Shown piece by piece: positions 12,837-24,200 of a stretch of DNA of 64,000 nucleotides (positions are counted from its first letter, which is position 1; each line of letters begins with the position of its first letter). The notes under the pieces were generated by a model that was not told where the DNA came from, ran no database searches, and worked only from the letters and a program-made list of their open reading frames with translations. This DNA comes from Rostratula benghalensis (lineage: Eukaryota; Chordata; Aves; Charadriiformes; Rostratulidae): contig VXAI01000181.1 of assembly GCA_013399305.1 (NCBI GenBank), positions 185,941-249,940 of the forward strand, written 5' to 3'. The position numbers and the translations under genes are program-made.

Positions 12837-13014
12837 CTGCAAAGGCACAAGGCAAGGAGATAGTGAGGCGGGAGCCACCTCACCCGTTACCGGTCACCGG
12901 TCAACCCCTCCCCTCTCCCCCGCTGAGGCGATGCCTGGGGAAAGCGGAAGCGCAACCCGGCGGCTTCGCTCCCTCAAAAAGGGCCTCGGCCTGCGGGGGG
13001 GACAGGGGGCTCGG

Positions 13015-13193
13015 NNNNNNNNNNNNNNNNNNNNNNNNNNNNNNNNNNNNNNNNNNNNNNNNNNNNNNNNNNNNNNNNNNNNNNNNNNNNNNNNNNNNNN
13101 NNNNNNNNNNNNNNNNNNNNNNNNNNNNNNNNNNNNNNNNNNNNNNNNNNNNNNNNNNNNNNNNNNNNNNNNNNNNNNNNNNNNNNNNNNNNN
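13015..13193. other. Assembly gap (179 N) over LEPROT exon 1
   Basis: Run of 179 N between the visible intron before LEPROT exon 2 and the CpG-rich promoter-like sequence. No ATG giving MAGVK is found on the minus strand on either side, so the start codon must be inside. Confidence 0.95.
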
Positions 13194-13345
13194 CCGCCTC
13201 TCGGCCGCTTAGCCCCGCCCCCTCCCCCGCCCCACGTGAGCGGCCGCCAATGAGGCGCTTCCCGGGCGGCCCCGCCCCGTAACCATGGCGACCGAGGGAA
13301 GGCGAGGCCCCGCTGCCGCCAGTCAGGCCTCGGGGCGGGCGTTTA
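13194..13345 (-). promoter_or_regulatory. LEPROT: CpG-island promoter region of LEPROT
   Basis: Very GC- and CpG-rich block upstream of the hidden first exon. Visible sites: CACGTG E-box at 13,233-13,238 (TCACGTGG on the minus strand), CCAAT box at 13,247-13,251 (ATTGG on the minus strand), and GC boxes at 13,212-13,220, 13,225-13,232 and 13,268-13,277. No TATA box. In mammals LEPROT and LEPR transcripts share this promoter; whether that holds here is unknown. Confidence 0.65.
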
Positions 13346-14334
13346 ATGCGTACCCAAAAGCGTACAGCTATATCTTTATATATAGTGTGTATGTGTGCAA
13401 ATACATGTGTATGTATGTTAATACGTATATATACGTGCACCCAGGCACGATGCAAATACCCGAGTACCGTTTCAAAGAGCCCCCACCCCTCAGTTGCATA
13501 AGCAGTTTGCAGGCTGCTTAAGAAAAAACCCTGTTTTCTCCCCAAAAAAATGAACCCAGCCGCCTGGTTGCCTCATCCAGTGCCTTCTCGGCATCTGCAT
13601 CATCCACCCTACTGCTAATCTGCACCAAGAGGGGCATATCTTTTAGAGAAGTATTTTTCAAGCCTCAGATTATTTTTTTTTGGGAGGGGGAGGGAGCCCT
13701 GTTTTGACCTTTTTGGGGGGAGATTTTGCACAACCCTTCAGATACACCTTCCCCAGGAAGAATGTCTTTAAATCTCTCCCATCTCAGCCCGTTGCCCTTT
13801 CTTCTCATTTCATACCTTGCTTTACAGGTTACTTTTGCCAATTTAATGATGACTTTTAATTACTTTAGAGCTGACAGACCACGGGCCAAGGCGGCCTCCT
13901 AATTAAAACAGGAGACTTCGGAAACTAAATGCTCCAAGTGAAAACGGTGTTAGGTGCTATGTTTGCTGTCTTGTTCTTCTCTGGGTCTCAGAGGTACAAT
14001 AACATGAGAATAGCAAGTGATAAACTTTCCCAAATTAAGACATTTTTGAAAACCGCCACCCTGTGCAACCACACAGCACTGGTGACCACTTTAAAGGGGC
14101 AATATCAATACTGGCCAAATACTGTATGAACTGGTGTACAGTGTGGTATAGTACAGGTTGTTTCTCACAAATTGTGACTTATCTCAGCATTTCTGAGCTT
14201 ATTTCAAGGAACCTGCACAAAAGATGATATGGAGACCCTTTGGCTGCACCCTCCCACACTGCAAACCCTTTGGCTGTCATCAACAACCAGAAAAAAAACA
14301 GTCCTGGAAGTTTTAATACAAGCTTACACCTTGA
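13346..14334. other. Intergenic between LEPROT and DNAJC6
   Basis: No gene seen. Begins with an alternating TA/TG tract at 13,367-13,440 beside the LEPROT promoter. The rest is ordinary AT-rich sequence up to the CR1 fragment. Confidence 0.6.
13367..13440. repeat. Alternating TA/TG microsatellite with palindrome
   Basis: Degenerate (TATG)n tract; contains the perfect 14-bp palindrome ACGTATATATACGT at 13,423-13,436. It lies directly upstream of the LEPROT CpG island. Confidence 0.7.
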
Positions 14335-14576
14335 ATGGCAGGATTGAGTGCACCCTCAGCAGGTTTGCCAACGACACCAAGCTTTGTGGAGCGGTTGACA
14401 TGCTGAAGAGAAGGGATGCCACCCAGAGAGACCTGCACAAGCCAGAGAGGTGGGTACGTGTGATCATCATGAAGTTCAAGGTGGGTCAGGGCAATCCCAA
14501 GCACAAACCCAGGCTGAGCAGCAAATGGATGAAGAGCAGCCCTAAGAAGGAGGACTTGGGAGTGTTGATGTGTTGG
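14335..14576 (+). mobile_element. CR1 LINE fragment, ORF2 C-terminal part
   Basis: Decayed reverse-transcriptase region: CTLSRFANDTKLCGAVD, then RDATQRDLHKPERW and SSPKKEDLGVL match the CR1 ORF2 end. About 460 bp of unrelated sequence separates it from the next fragment; both may come from one insertion. Confidence 0.8.
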
Positions 14577-15039
14577 AACCTTTTCTGCAAGAAAACAGTC
14601 ACATAACTGAAATAGACTGAAAGAAGTTAACAACGAGTGTGAATCTAAGCAGATACCAAAGATGTAAATAAGAGCAAAAAAGAACTGTTAAGCAATTAAA
14701 CATAGCAACTTGACTGATCCTTAAGGCCAAGTCCTCAGGTTTGCTGTTAACCAGTTATAGCTTTGTTGCCTGTAACTTGTATCCAGTCAGTAATTACCAG
14801 GTTAGTATGTTTATGTAAGTAAGCACTACATATGGAAGAGCTTCACCTGCAGTAAATGGCACTTACCTGATTGTATTGCTTGTTGCGTGGTATCCAGGAC
14901 TTCCACATCAACACTAATGGGCAAGAAGCTCTGCACAAGTTCTGGCAGCCCAGAAAGCCACCCACATCCATCCCCAGGAGCACAACCAGCAAGGCAAGAG
15001 GGGAAAATCTGCCTCTCTGCTCTGGGGAGACCCCCCTGC

Positions 15040-15505
15040 CCAGTGCCTCCAGCTCTGGGGCCACCAATATCTGCACCCTCTTGCTGCAGGGCCAGAGGAG
15101 ACCATGGAGATGCTGCAAGGGCTGGAGCATTTGTAGGGACAGGCTGAGAGCTGGGGAGAGAGGTTCAGCCTGGAGAGGAGAATGCTCCACAGAGACATTT
15201 AGGTACCAGAACAGGCTATAAGGGGCCTACAAAAAAGACAAGGAGGGACTTTTTTTTTTTTTTTTAACAAAGGAATGCAGGAATAGAACACTTTAAATTG
15301 AAAATGGATAGATTTAGGTGAGAGATTAGGAAGAACTTCTTTGCCCTGAGGGTGGTGAGACCCTGGCCCAGGTTGCCCAGAGAAGCTGTGGCTGCCCCAT
15401 CCCTGGAGGGGTTCAAGGCCAGGTTGGAGGGGGCTTGGAGCCACCTGGGCTGGTGGGAGGTGTCCCTGCCCAGAGTAGGGGGTGGCACTAGATGATCTAA
15501 CTTTT
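15040..15505 (+). mobile_element. CR1 LINE fragment, 3' region
   Basis: Contains LEHL and FSLERRM-type decayed coding sequence, a poly-T interruption at 15,250-15,265, then GGTTGCCCAGAGAAGCTGTG and GGGGCTTGGAGCCACCTGG, ending CTAGATGATCTAAC. Octamer tail not preserved. Confidence 0.85.
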
Positions 15506-16404
15506 ATATGCTCTTGGTACAGCTGCTAATGTAAACATACAATACATACCTAGTTACACACCTGACTTGTCTAATTAAAAGGTAGAAGCAGGTTAAAGTT
15601 GCCATCTTCTGTTCCAGCTGAAGGTCTCCCCCTGCCTTAAACACAAAAGGATATTGTCTAAATTGAGCTGTTCTTACAATCTGCTTACAGTAATGGGAAC
15701 TTGATTTTTCATAGAGCTGTTTCACTCCTGAGAAAATAAAAGCTCTATAAAAATACAAAGGGTCTACCTCTAGAGCAAGTAATTTATGGTTACCTTTATG
15801 TGTACACCACACAGGTCCTGCCCAACCCTGTGCTAGAGCAACAGAGGTGCTAGTCATACAGGTAAGACAGTGTAGACAAAAAGAAATTTCCTTTAGGTTA
15901 CCTAGGTAAGTTGTTTATCCAGTATTTGTTAAGACACTACTCTGAACTGTCTAAACCAAGCAGGTAGCAGTTTAGGTTTTCTTCCCCACAAGCACAAAAG
16001 ATACCTGAATATGTTAATTTGAGCTTTTTAATGTATATACAAATATTTCAGACCAGTCACAATTTCATTGATTATATACTGTATTTACAAAAATTACAGT
16101 AATTTAGTCAAACAGTAAACCTGAACATTGATAACCTCTGTCACTACCAGATATGACAAGAAAATTTTTTAGTTAACTATTTTGATATACATATGTCCTA
16201 ATACTTTCATGCATCCATAAAAACTTCAGGGATGGAAGTAATCAAAGCTTGAGTGGGGTAGGGTTTCTTTTGGTAGATAAAGTTTAATGATGAGTTTGTA
16301 TTTGTGAACAAATGAGTATCCAGAGTTATGTGGCATGACAAACTTGATACAAAGCTAATGTAGTTTTCATTATTAAAAAAGTACATTATAGTAATGAGAT
16401 CCTT

Positions 16405-18185
16405 TTTATTATATAGGCATAGGTCACAATATCTACAAATGTGAATGAGAAACAATAAACCAACAAATCACAGGAACATGATTCACATTCCAGTTACCTC
16501 TTTAAATAAGACAAGCACATACTGGATCAAAACATTAATAAATAACATCCAGTTTGTTACTATTATCTCAAGGTCTTTTATGTAAAAGGAGACCTAAGTG
16601 TTGGTTTCACATTTTCAATTAATGATAGTAAATAATGGACCAGTACAACAAAAGGATGACTTTTATACAGAAAGCAATGTACTTTGACACACTCTCTCTG
16701 CAGTAAAGGTTTTGCCACTTGAAAAATGGAACTGCAACAAGTGGATTGTCTTTAAAAAACCACCAGCTTTAAAGACTCACAACAGATAGCAACCTGTTCC
16801 ATAGGCAGTAAATACAAATTATTTCCTGCCCATGTTCTGAATTTACCTGCTCTTTCAAAGCTCAAATACAGATGCAACATGTTGGTAAATAAATGGCTAG
16901 CTTGAGTTATTCTACAAAAGAAGAAAGCCAGGGTTTGGGGTGAAGAGCATAAACTCACTTCTTAACTAGGAAAGATGCTTCAGCTTTAGCATCAGAGATA
17001 CTTCCTGGTGATATTATTGCTTTGGTCCAATATAAACTTTTAAGATAATTGATTTGCACTGTGTTTACCTCAAAAAAAAAAAATCAGACCTGGTCCACAG
17101 ATGCCTATGTGGCAGCTTATGCACCATAGTCTGAAAAGTGAAGTTACAACAGGTTACGTTCTGCCAAGAGACTTTGCCAAGTGCTCTGGAGCTGATAAAG
17201 GCATAGAGGTGATACAAGTGGGCTGGAGAAGAGTCTTCTGAATCCTCAGGAGGGGAAGGGCTACCTATGGACTGAGAAGTTTTGAAAACTTTGCAGCAGA
17301 GTTTTAGATTGTTGATATTTCTTTTGTTGGATGGTTTCAAGCTATTGATGAGGACTTCATGGGAAACTGAGTGCGTGCTCATTCTTCACTTGTACCAGTG
17401 GGGATTCACCCTTCCTCCCCAATTCCCCATTTCCCCAGATCTGCTGCTTAACAAACAAACAAGGTGTTGTTTTCCATCAATTACTTGTTGTTTGCTTTAA
17501 AAGACACTTGCCCCATAATGCTGAGGAATTTCTTCTGCACTTTTCACTGCTGGACTGTGAGGTGATGTACAGTATTAATGCACAAAGCGGCAGTCAGCTG
17601 CCACACTGATCTAACCCAGGATTCAGCTTTGTCCCTACTCAGGCATGTGATATTATATGAGCAATTAAGCAGCAAATGGTGACTGTTAGAAGTGTGTCTA
17701 AACCACATCTGAGCACTTAGATTTCATAACATTTGATCCAAACCTAGAAAAAAAGCACATCAAACGTTTGGGCTTCACCACCAGTTTTTGAACTGAAGTG
17801 TTGCCATATCACACAAAAAGAAACAAACCCCAAAAAACAACCTAGGAAATTCACCAGCTACACTGTGTCGGAGACAGAACAATTCCACCTTTTCCCAAAA
17901 ATGTGTTCTTGCTCACCCCACTTGAATCCAAAGGAAAATATAAAAGTTACAAGGAACTATAACCCCTTGGCTCCTGTGGCAAGCCAGGCGGCTAGAGTTC
18001 CTCTGAGCTCAGGATTCTTGATACACGTATAAGGAAACCTTTCTGTTGTTCTTCATGATAAGTATTAGGCTCTTAGTTTTCTGAAACTTCCGAATTTCCA
18101 GCCAGAGTTTGGTTGATCTGTGACATTTGTGACAAGAGACTATATAAGCACTAGCACAGGTCTGCAGTGGAGACTGAGACAGTGC
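16405..18185 (-). other. DNAJC6: Probable DNAJC6 3' UTR
   Basis: Follows the stop codon with no other gene and no CR1. The first clear AATAAA on the minus strand that I found is at 16,405-16,410; an ATTAAA at 16,027-16,032 is a possible more distal end. The end point is inference. Confidence 0.4.
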
Positions 18186-18287
18186 CTAATACAAGGGTTT
18201 TTGTCCTTGGTTTTCAAATTCTGACCAGGCATCATTTAGCTCCATAAATATCATCTTTGCATATTGTTCATATGGCTGCCCAGTAGC
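18186..18287 (-). CDS. DNAJC6: DNAJC6 exon 19, residues 956-988, stop codon
   Basis: Encodes [20 protein letters not shown], then [13 protein letters not shown] and TAG at 18,186-18,188. These are the last J-domain helices, identical to mammalian auxilin as I recall it. Confidence 0.98.
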   Translation of the reverse strand, partial: ATGQPYEQYAKMIFMELNDAWSEFENQGQKPLY

Positions 18288-21200
18288 CTGGAATAAAAAC
18301 AGAAAGAGGGATATCACATCTACCAAATCAGATCACAAAAACTTGACATTTGAGCAGCTAGATTCTCAAGCAGTTATTGTTCACTTTCTGTGAATAGTTC
18401 TCCCTTTCTCTTTGCCAAGAATAAGCTACTGTCGAGGGCTGCAAAAAGGTCCAACTTGGGCTTTGTAAGAGACATTTTACCTGCACTGAAGGGGAAGAGC
18501 TGCCACCTGAGACATTTCCTTTATAAAAGCAGTACTCCCCCAAGTCTCTGGGCAGCCCACATCTTCTCAAGCCTTGCCTGCTGCCCTGAGACCTTCAGGG
18601 CCTCCATTCCCTCAAAAGTGGAAGCCCCATCACCACTGGGTTTCCTGGATTGTGTCATTGCACTCTGGTTGGCAAATCTAAGCAGCAAGACCCTAAGTTG
18701 GATAGGTAGATAAAAATCAAACATCTAAGATGGAAGAATCAGGTTATGACCTTTATCCTTTGATATGCCTTTAGCACACCCTCATCTTCTTTAGGAGGCA
18801 CAATATTCTGGACTGTTGGTCACCATCAGTATGGCTTTAAGTTAGAGTAAGGGGGACAAAAGCTGAAGATCTGAATCTGTTGCTTGGAGCAGTCTGCACC
18901 AAGCACAGTCTTGGGGCTGGGAGCAGTTAGAGTCCTCACCTTTCAAGATGTTTTACCAGTTTCTCAAGTACTACTGTCTACAAAGCTGTTTGCACCAATA
19001 AACTGAGCAGCTCTGTGTAATGCTTTAAGAAAATGGAAATAGCAATGAGAAACCAAGAATATCTTACCTTGTCAGGATGAACAACAAGCACTGCCCGCCG
19101 ATAAACCTTCTTCACTTGCTCTGGTGTGACAAGGTCTGCCATACTAACAGGTTTCCACTTGGTCTCCCCTGCCCATAAGACCGTATGCATTGTGGACAGC
19201 AGGGCTCTTATATTTCTCTCCTTCCCTTCAATCCATTCCAGGACCTGGAGAGAATGACACAAGTTCCAATTTATGCCTCCCATTAGATATTCCAGTAGGA
19301 AAAAGTGTCTTAATTTGAATATCAATGACTCCAGGGAGCATCTTACATTTCTTTCCAAGCTTTAGAAAACCTTTGTAAGTTATTTGTCAGTCTAGACTTT
19401 GCCTTAATTTTTAAGGTACTGCTTGAAAGTTAAGCTTGAGCAACATCCCTGCTAAAAATACTGAGCTGGTAATGCTTATGGACAGTCATTAGATTGACCA
19501 GTCAAGAAATAAACAATGTTTAACTGTGCAGCTCTTTAGCAAGCTCCATCTCACACCCAAGGTAAGCTCAACTGGAGCTTTGCTATGGATGTCTATCTTT
19601 TGTGCACATCTAGAGTTAAATCTCCTGAAGACTCATGTTGAAGGTTGGCTTCAGTACAAATTCTTTTAAACTCTGAAGTCAGAAGCCCCAGTTACCTCCA
19701 CGTGCCTGTATGCTACCTGCAACCTAATAGTGAAAGAAAGCAAAAGGCAAGTCCACTTTCCTAGATGATGCAGTCCCCCTTGGTGGTTGCCATCTTAGTC
19801 TACAGCTGGGGCAGAGGGAAGGGAAGCAAATGTGAAAAGCAAAGCATAAGTTTAAGTCACTTCAGGCTAGAACTCCTAATTTCATTAAGTGTGTCAGAGC
19901 AAAGGGAATTGCATTGGGAAGGGAGAATCAGCTGGGTGCTTCAGTGTGCTGGGGTGGAGGGAAACATTGCACAGGTTAAATGCTACCACGTGAATCACTG
20001 AAGTTGTGTAGCTTGTGAATTGGGAAAAGTGTTGCCCACTTGATGGCCTGACAGCTGTGTCCAGTGTGGTTGTTAGCACACACTTTGCAAAGGTTAAAAC
20101 CTTTCCACAAGATTAGAAATAAGAATTTGCACATTCTGTTTTCCTCTCAGCTCTGTATCCTTCTGTAATTATAATTCGTGACCTCATCTTTCAGATGTTG
20201 AGCTGGACAAGCTAAATTCTCTTCATAATGTAACTGCAGTTTGGGAATTCAGGGAAAGATGAGAGAACTCCAAAGCAGGCAAGATTAATGAGAAAGAGGA
20301 TTAGTTCCATTAGCTGTGCCTACTAATCAGGGCTGGAGTGGTATGGAAGACCAGTAGCCCTGACAGTAACACTGAGCAAGCCACTGCCATTTGCCACAGC
20401 CTGGTTTAGGACAGAATTGTAACCTTGGAGTTTTAAATCTATTCTGACAGATGTTGACAGCTCCAGGGAAGGCACGAGAATTTATTATATGAACAAACAG
20501 CATGAAGTTCTCCCTTTCTCCCCCAAGGCATTCTCATCACAGGGAGAGCATCCCTCATGTCACCAAAGCCTGGGTTTGGTACTATCTCTCAGTCTGATGA
20601 CATTCTTGCAGATATTCCCCAAAACCTGCAGTTCATGACTTTGTCTTTCTGCTCACGCTAGCTCCCTGCTGTTGGGACAGGAACGGGGAGCACAACAGTT
20701 CATGATGCTATCAAGTTTGGGCACCTACTTTATGGAGAGCAAGCATGGGAGCTAGCACGTGGTCCTTGGGACCCAGCACTGCTGTGGAGGGTGTGCAATA
20801 GAGCAAGTGCCAGAACAGGGGACAGCTTCTGGCAGTAAATAATCTGAAGGTGTGCTCAGCTGCCTCTCACACATGGGATGGCTGGCAGCTTTCAGGGGCA
20901 ATGTTTCAAGCAGCCACCAGCATGATGAGAACGAGAAACATGCTGAATGATTGTAAGAACAAACAAGAACATTGCTTACTTTTAGTTTTTCAGGGTCCAT
21001 CTCCTTAGCCATTTCTTCTTTTCTCATCTCAGCTATTGTTTTGGGGCCCTTCTTGTCCTTGTGAGCATTAAAACCTTGACCAGATAATAGATCTTCAAAA
21101 TCTGCAGACACTTTTGGCTTTGAATCTTGAAAGACAAAGATATCTGTGTTGTGATAACAATGTTTAACAATGCTTTCCTACCCAAGCCACCCCCTGACTT

Positions 21201-24200
21201 ATCACTATAACAATCTCCCAGTGCTAATGAGCATGTAGGTTCTCACAGAGGTATAAGCTAATGCTGCCTTTGAATTATTATTATTATTGAAGCCCATTTG
21301 GAATCCATGCTTTAAATTCTAGGACAGGACATCTAGTGTTGAACTTGTATATCATCAAGCGATCAGCATGACTTATTTGCTTAGACCCTGCTCTGTTAAA
21401 GCGTTTGAGCATTAAAGCAATATTAGAATTTTGGATGCTGAACTCTGGAAAGCTTACCAACATTAGCTGGTCCTTTTCCACGCTCGTTTTGTGCCCCTGG
21501 CATGGCTGAGAAGCTCACGTTGTAGTTGGGCTTGTTCTGGGGGGAGGCATGAGGCATGCTCGGCTGGGCTTTGCCTTGTGCCTGCTGCCAGCCATAGCCA
21601 GCTCCTTGCTGCCAACCGCTGCCACCCATGGGCTGGGGAGAGGGTTTCTGAGGCGAGGGGGGGAATCCTCCACCCATACCAGTTGGTGTGGTCGGTTTGC
21701 TGGCAAAGGAAGGGCCACCTGCAGAGTATGGGGAGAGAAGTGATGGTGGGCATTAGCAAACAGGATCATGGAATCACAGAATGGTTCGGGTTGAAGAGAC
21801 ACTGCAGTCCATCCAGTGTCACCCCCTGCCCTGGGCAGGGACACCTCCCACCAGCCCAGGTGGCTCCAAGCCCCCTCCAACCTGGCCTTGAACCCCTCCA
21901 GGGATGGGGCAGCCACAGCTTCTCTGGGCAACCTGGGCCGGGCTCTCACCACCCTCACCCCAAACAAGTTCTTCCCCACAGCTCAGCTCCATCTCCCCTC
22001 TTTCAGGGTCAAACCCTTCCCCCTCATCCCATGGCTCCCCTCCCTCATCCAGAGTCCCCTCCCCATCTCTCCTGCAGCCCCCTTCAGGTACCAGGAGGGA
22101 TACCGACTTGTCTTCCAAAGAGGGAACTGAAACAAAACCCCCCAGGCAGCTGGCTTCTGTTTTCAGCTCTGCCACAAACGTTTTTGCAACATCAAGCACA
22201 GCAAAGCCCTCCAACTTTGTCACTGCTCTGGAAGCTGCTGAAGAGGCAGCACCTACCTTTGAATAATGCACAGGAATTGGAGTAGCAACTCATTGGGGAA
22301 ACAAGAAAAACTGTGTGCTACGGTGGCAACATTAGGTTAATACATGTTAAATACATGTTATGGCACACTGATGTAATGCTGTCCCACTGAGTCCTGTCTT
22401 GTGCAAACTGCTCTAGGAGGACCTGCTTTGGCAGGAGGGTTAGACTAGATGATCTCCAGAGGTCCCTTCCAACCCCAGATCATTCTGTGATTCTGTGACT
22501 TTAGGGGATGCTCCTCCAACTTAGTGTGTGGTGGGAGGGACACGGTGTTCATGTTTTTTTGAGACTAACATCCACCCTCAGCTTTGAGCTCTGAAACATG
22601 TCATGGAAACTGGATCCAGTGCTGTGGACTTAGTCATGAACAACAAAGATGTGGTTAAACATCCTGTGGATGCCAAGTCATTTGTTTTTAAACTCTCTAA
22701 CTTTGCTACAGAGTGCATGTTTTGACAGCACCTCGATGGCTCGGACGTGAGTCTTGGCATACGTTTTATTTTTGCTCCTGCAGAGCAGCCAGTGATCCAG
22801 CAGAGGGAACTGGGAAACCAAATTCCAGAACCATGCTGCTGCTGACGCAAAGGGGAAAGCAAACAACAGACAAAACCGCAGTGGCTTGCAAAGAGCTGAA
22901 GGCATTGACAAAAAAAATTAAAAAAAAAAAAATATCTGTTTACCAGAGTCTGAGAAGCCGACATGCTGGGTTTCAAGGAACACTTAAAGAATTTGTCAGA
23001 TCTGCCTTTTTAGCACTGGGGTCAAGGGCTTGCTGATTGCTTTGAGACTTAAAAAAAAAAAAAAAGGAGGTTAAATGCTTGCCTAAGCAGTCAAACCAGC
23101 AGTCCTTTGCAGCCAGGTGCAAATAAAAATGGGTTCAGACTTCACCTTTAGATTCTCCTGCAAATTAGATGCAGATCAGTGTGGTACCACAGGTTTCCTC
23201 ACAAAGGACAAAAACCGTTCAAGTCTAGAAGGAAACAGTTCCTCAAGGACCACAGTAGGTCTGAAGAGCCAAGGGCTGCTCCCAGGCACTGCTCCAAGGC
23301 CTGTAGCAACAGTCGGAGTGAAACACTGAGCATCCTTAGCCAGGGACTCTTTAGACTTATGAGATAGAGGTTACTCTTTGCCATCCATACAGCCTGTGAG
23401 GTCCCAACAAGTTGCGAGCAGTTTTTTGGATGGAGGATCAGTAAAAGGACAGATTTGTGAGGCCTTACAGAAAATCAGGCAAAAGTGAAAATATGAAAGC
23501 AGCACTGTCATGTAGGGAGGCTTGAGAGGACCCATAGGGCTCATCAGGCTGTTCACCCAATTTTGCTAAAACAGAGCTGGTAACTTATTCTGTTTTAAAA
23601 TAGATGCAAACCTGCTAAACTTGCTCCAAGAGTCCCCAGATCAGCAAATGGATCCAGTGTTTGGGGTTTAACTTGATGAGTGGGAGTGCTGTGGAGGGAT
23701 CCTGTAGGACTGGTGGCAGCTGACTTACTTCCCATGCCTAGGCCACCTGAAAGGGAAATAGGAAAAAAGGGATAAAAATGGAGAGTTTTTTCATTTTACA
23801 TGAGTGCAGCCTCTTACCCCCAGTCACCTAATGTTAGAAGACTGCTGTTAAAATTAAGTGCGCTATTGTCAGGTCCCTAAGCAGTCTCAACTCAGCATTG
23901 GCCCAGACTGGTTGCACACCCACTCACACTTAGGCTCAGCAGCAAGAATGTTCCTTAGACTGTCTGCAATGACAGAGCAATTATGACAAATGGATGTATT
24001 TTAAGAACTAGAAGTCTCTGGGCAGCAACTTTTGATAGGACATACTCTCCCAAGATTGGAAAGAGTCATGCTATTTTTTTATGGGCATCCCAGCAACTCA
24101 TATCACTTCCCAGGTCCTTTTTGTGGCTCTACACTGCCATGAAACACAATTCTCCCTACCCTCACCAAGCACTTGTCCCCAGTTTCTCATGGAAAGAAAC

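Noticed and set aside
12901..13545. Frames running through the 179-N gap on both strands
   Set aside because: Unknown bases were read as coding; neither side matches a protein, and the real LEPROT frame uses spliced exons.
21491..22285. Plus-strand open frame of 264 codons
   Set aside because: It is antisense to DNAJC6 exon 16 and then runs through a CR1 copy; composition of these two explains its length.
22478..22498. Short tandem octamers (ATTCTGTG), considered as a microsatellite or array
   Set aside because: They are the normal 3' tail of CR1 elements.
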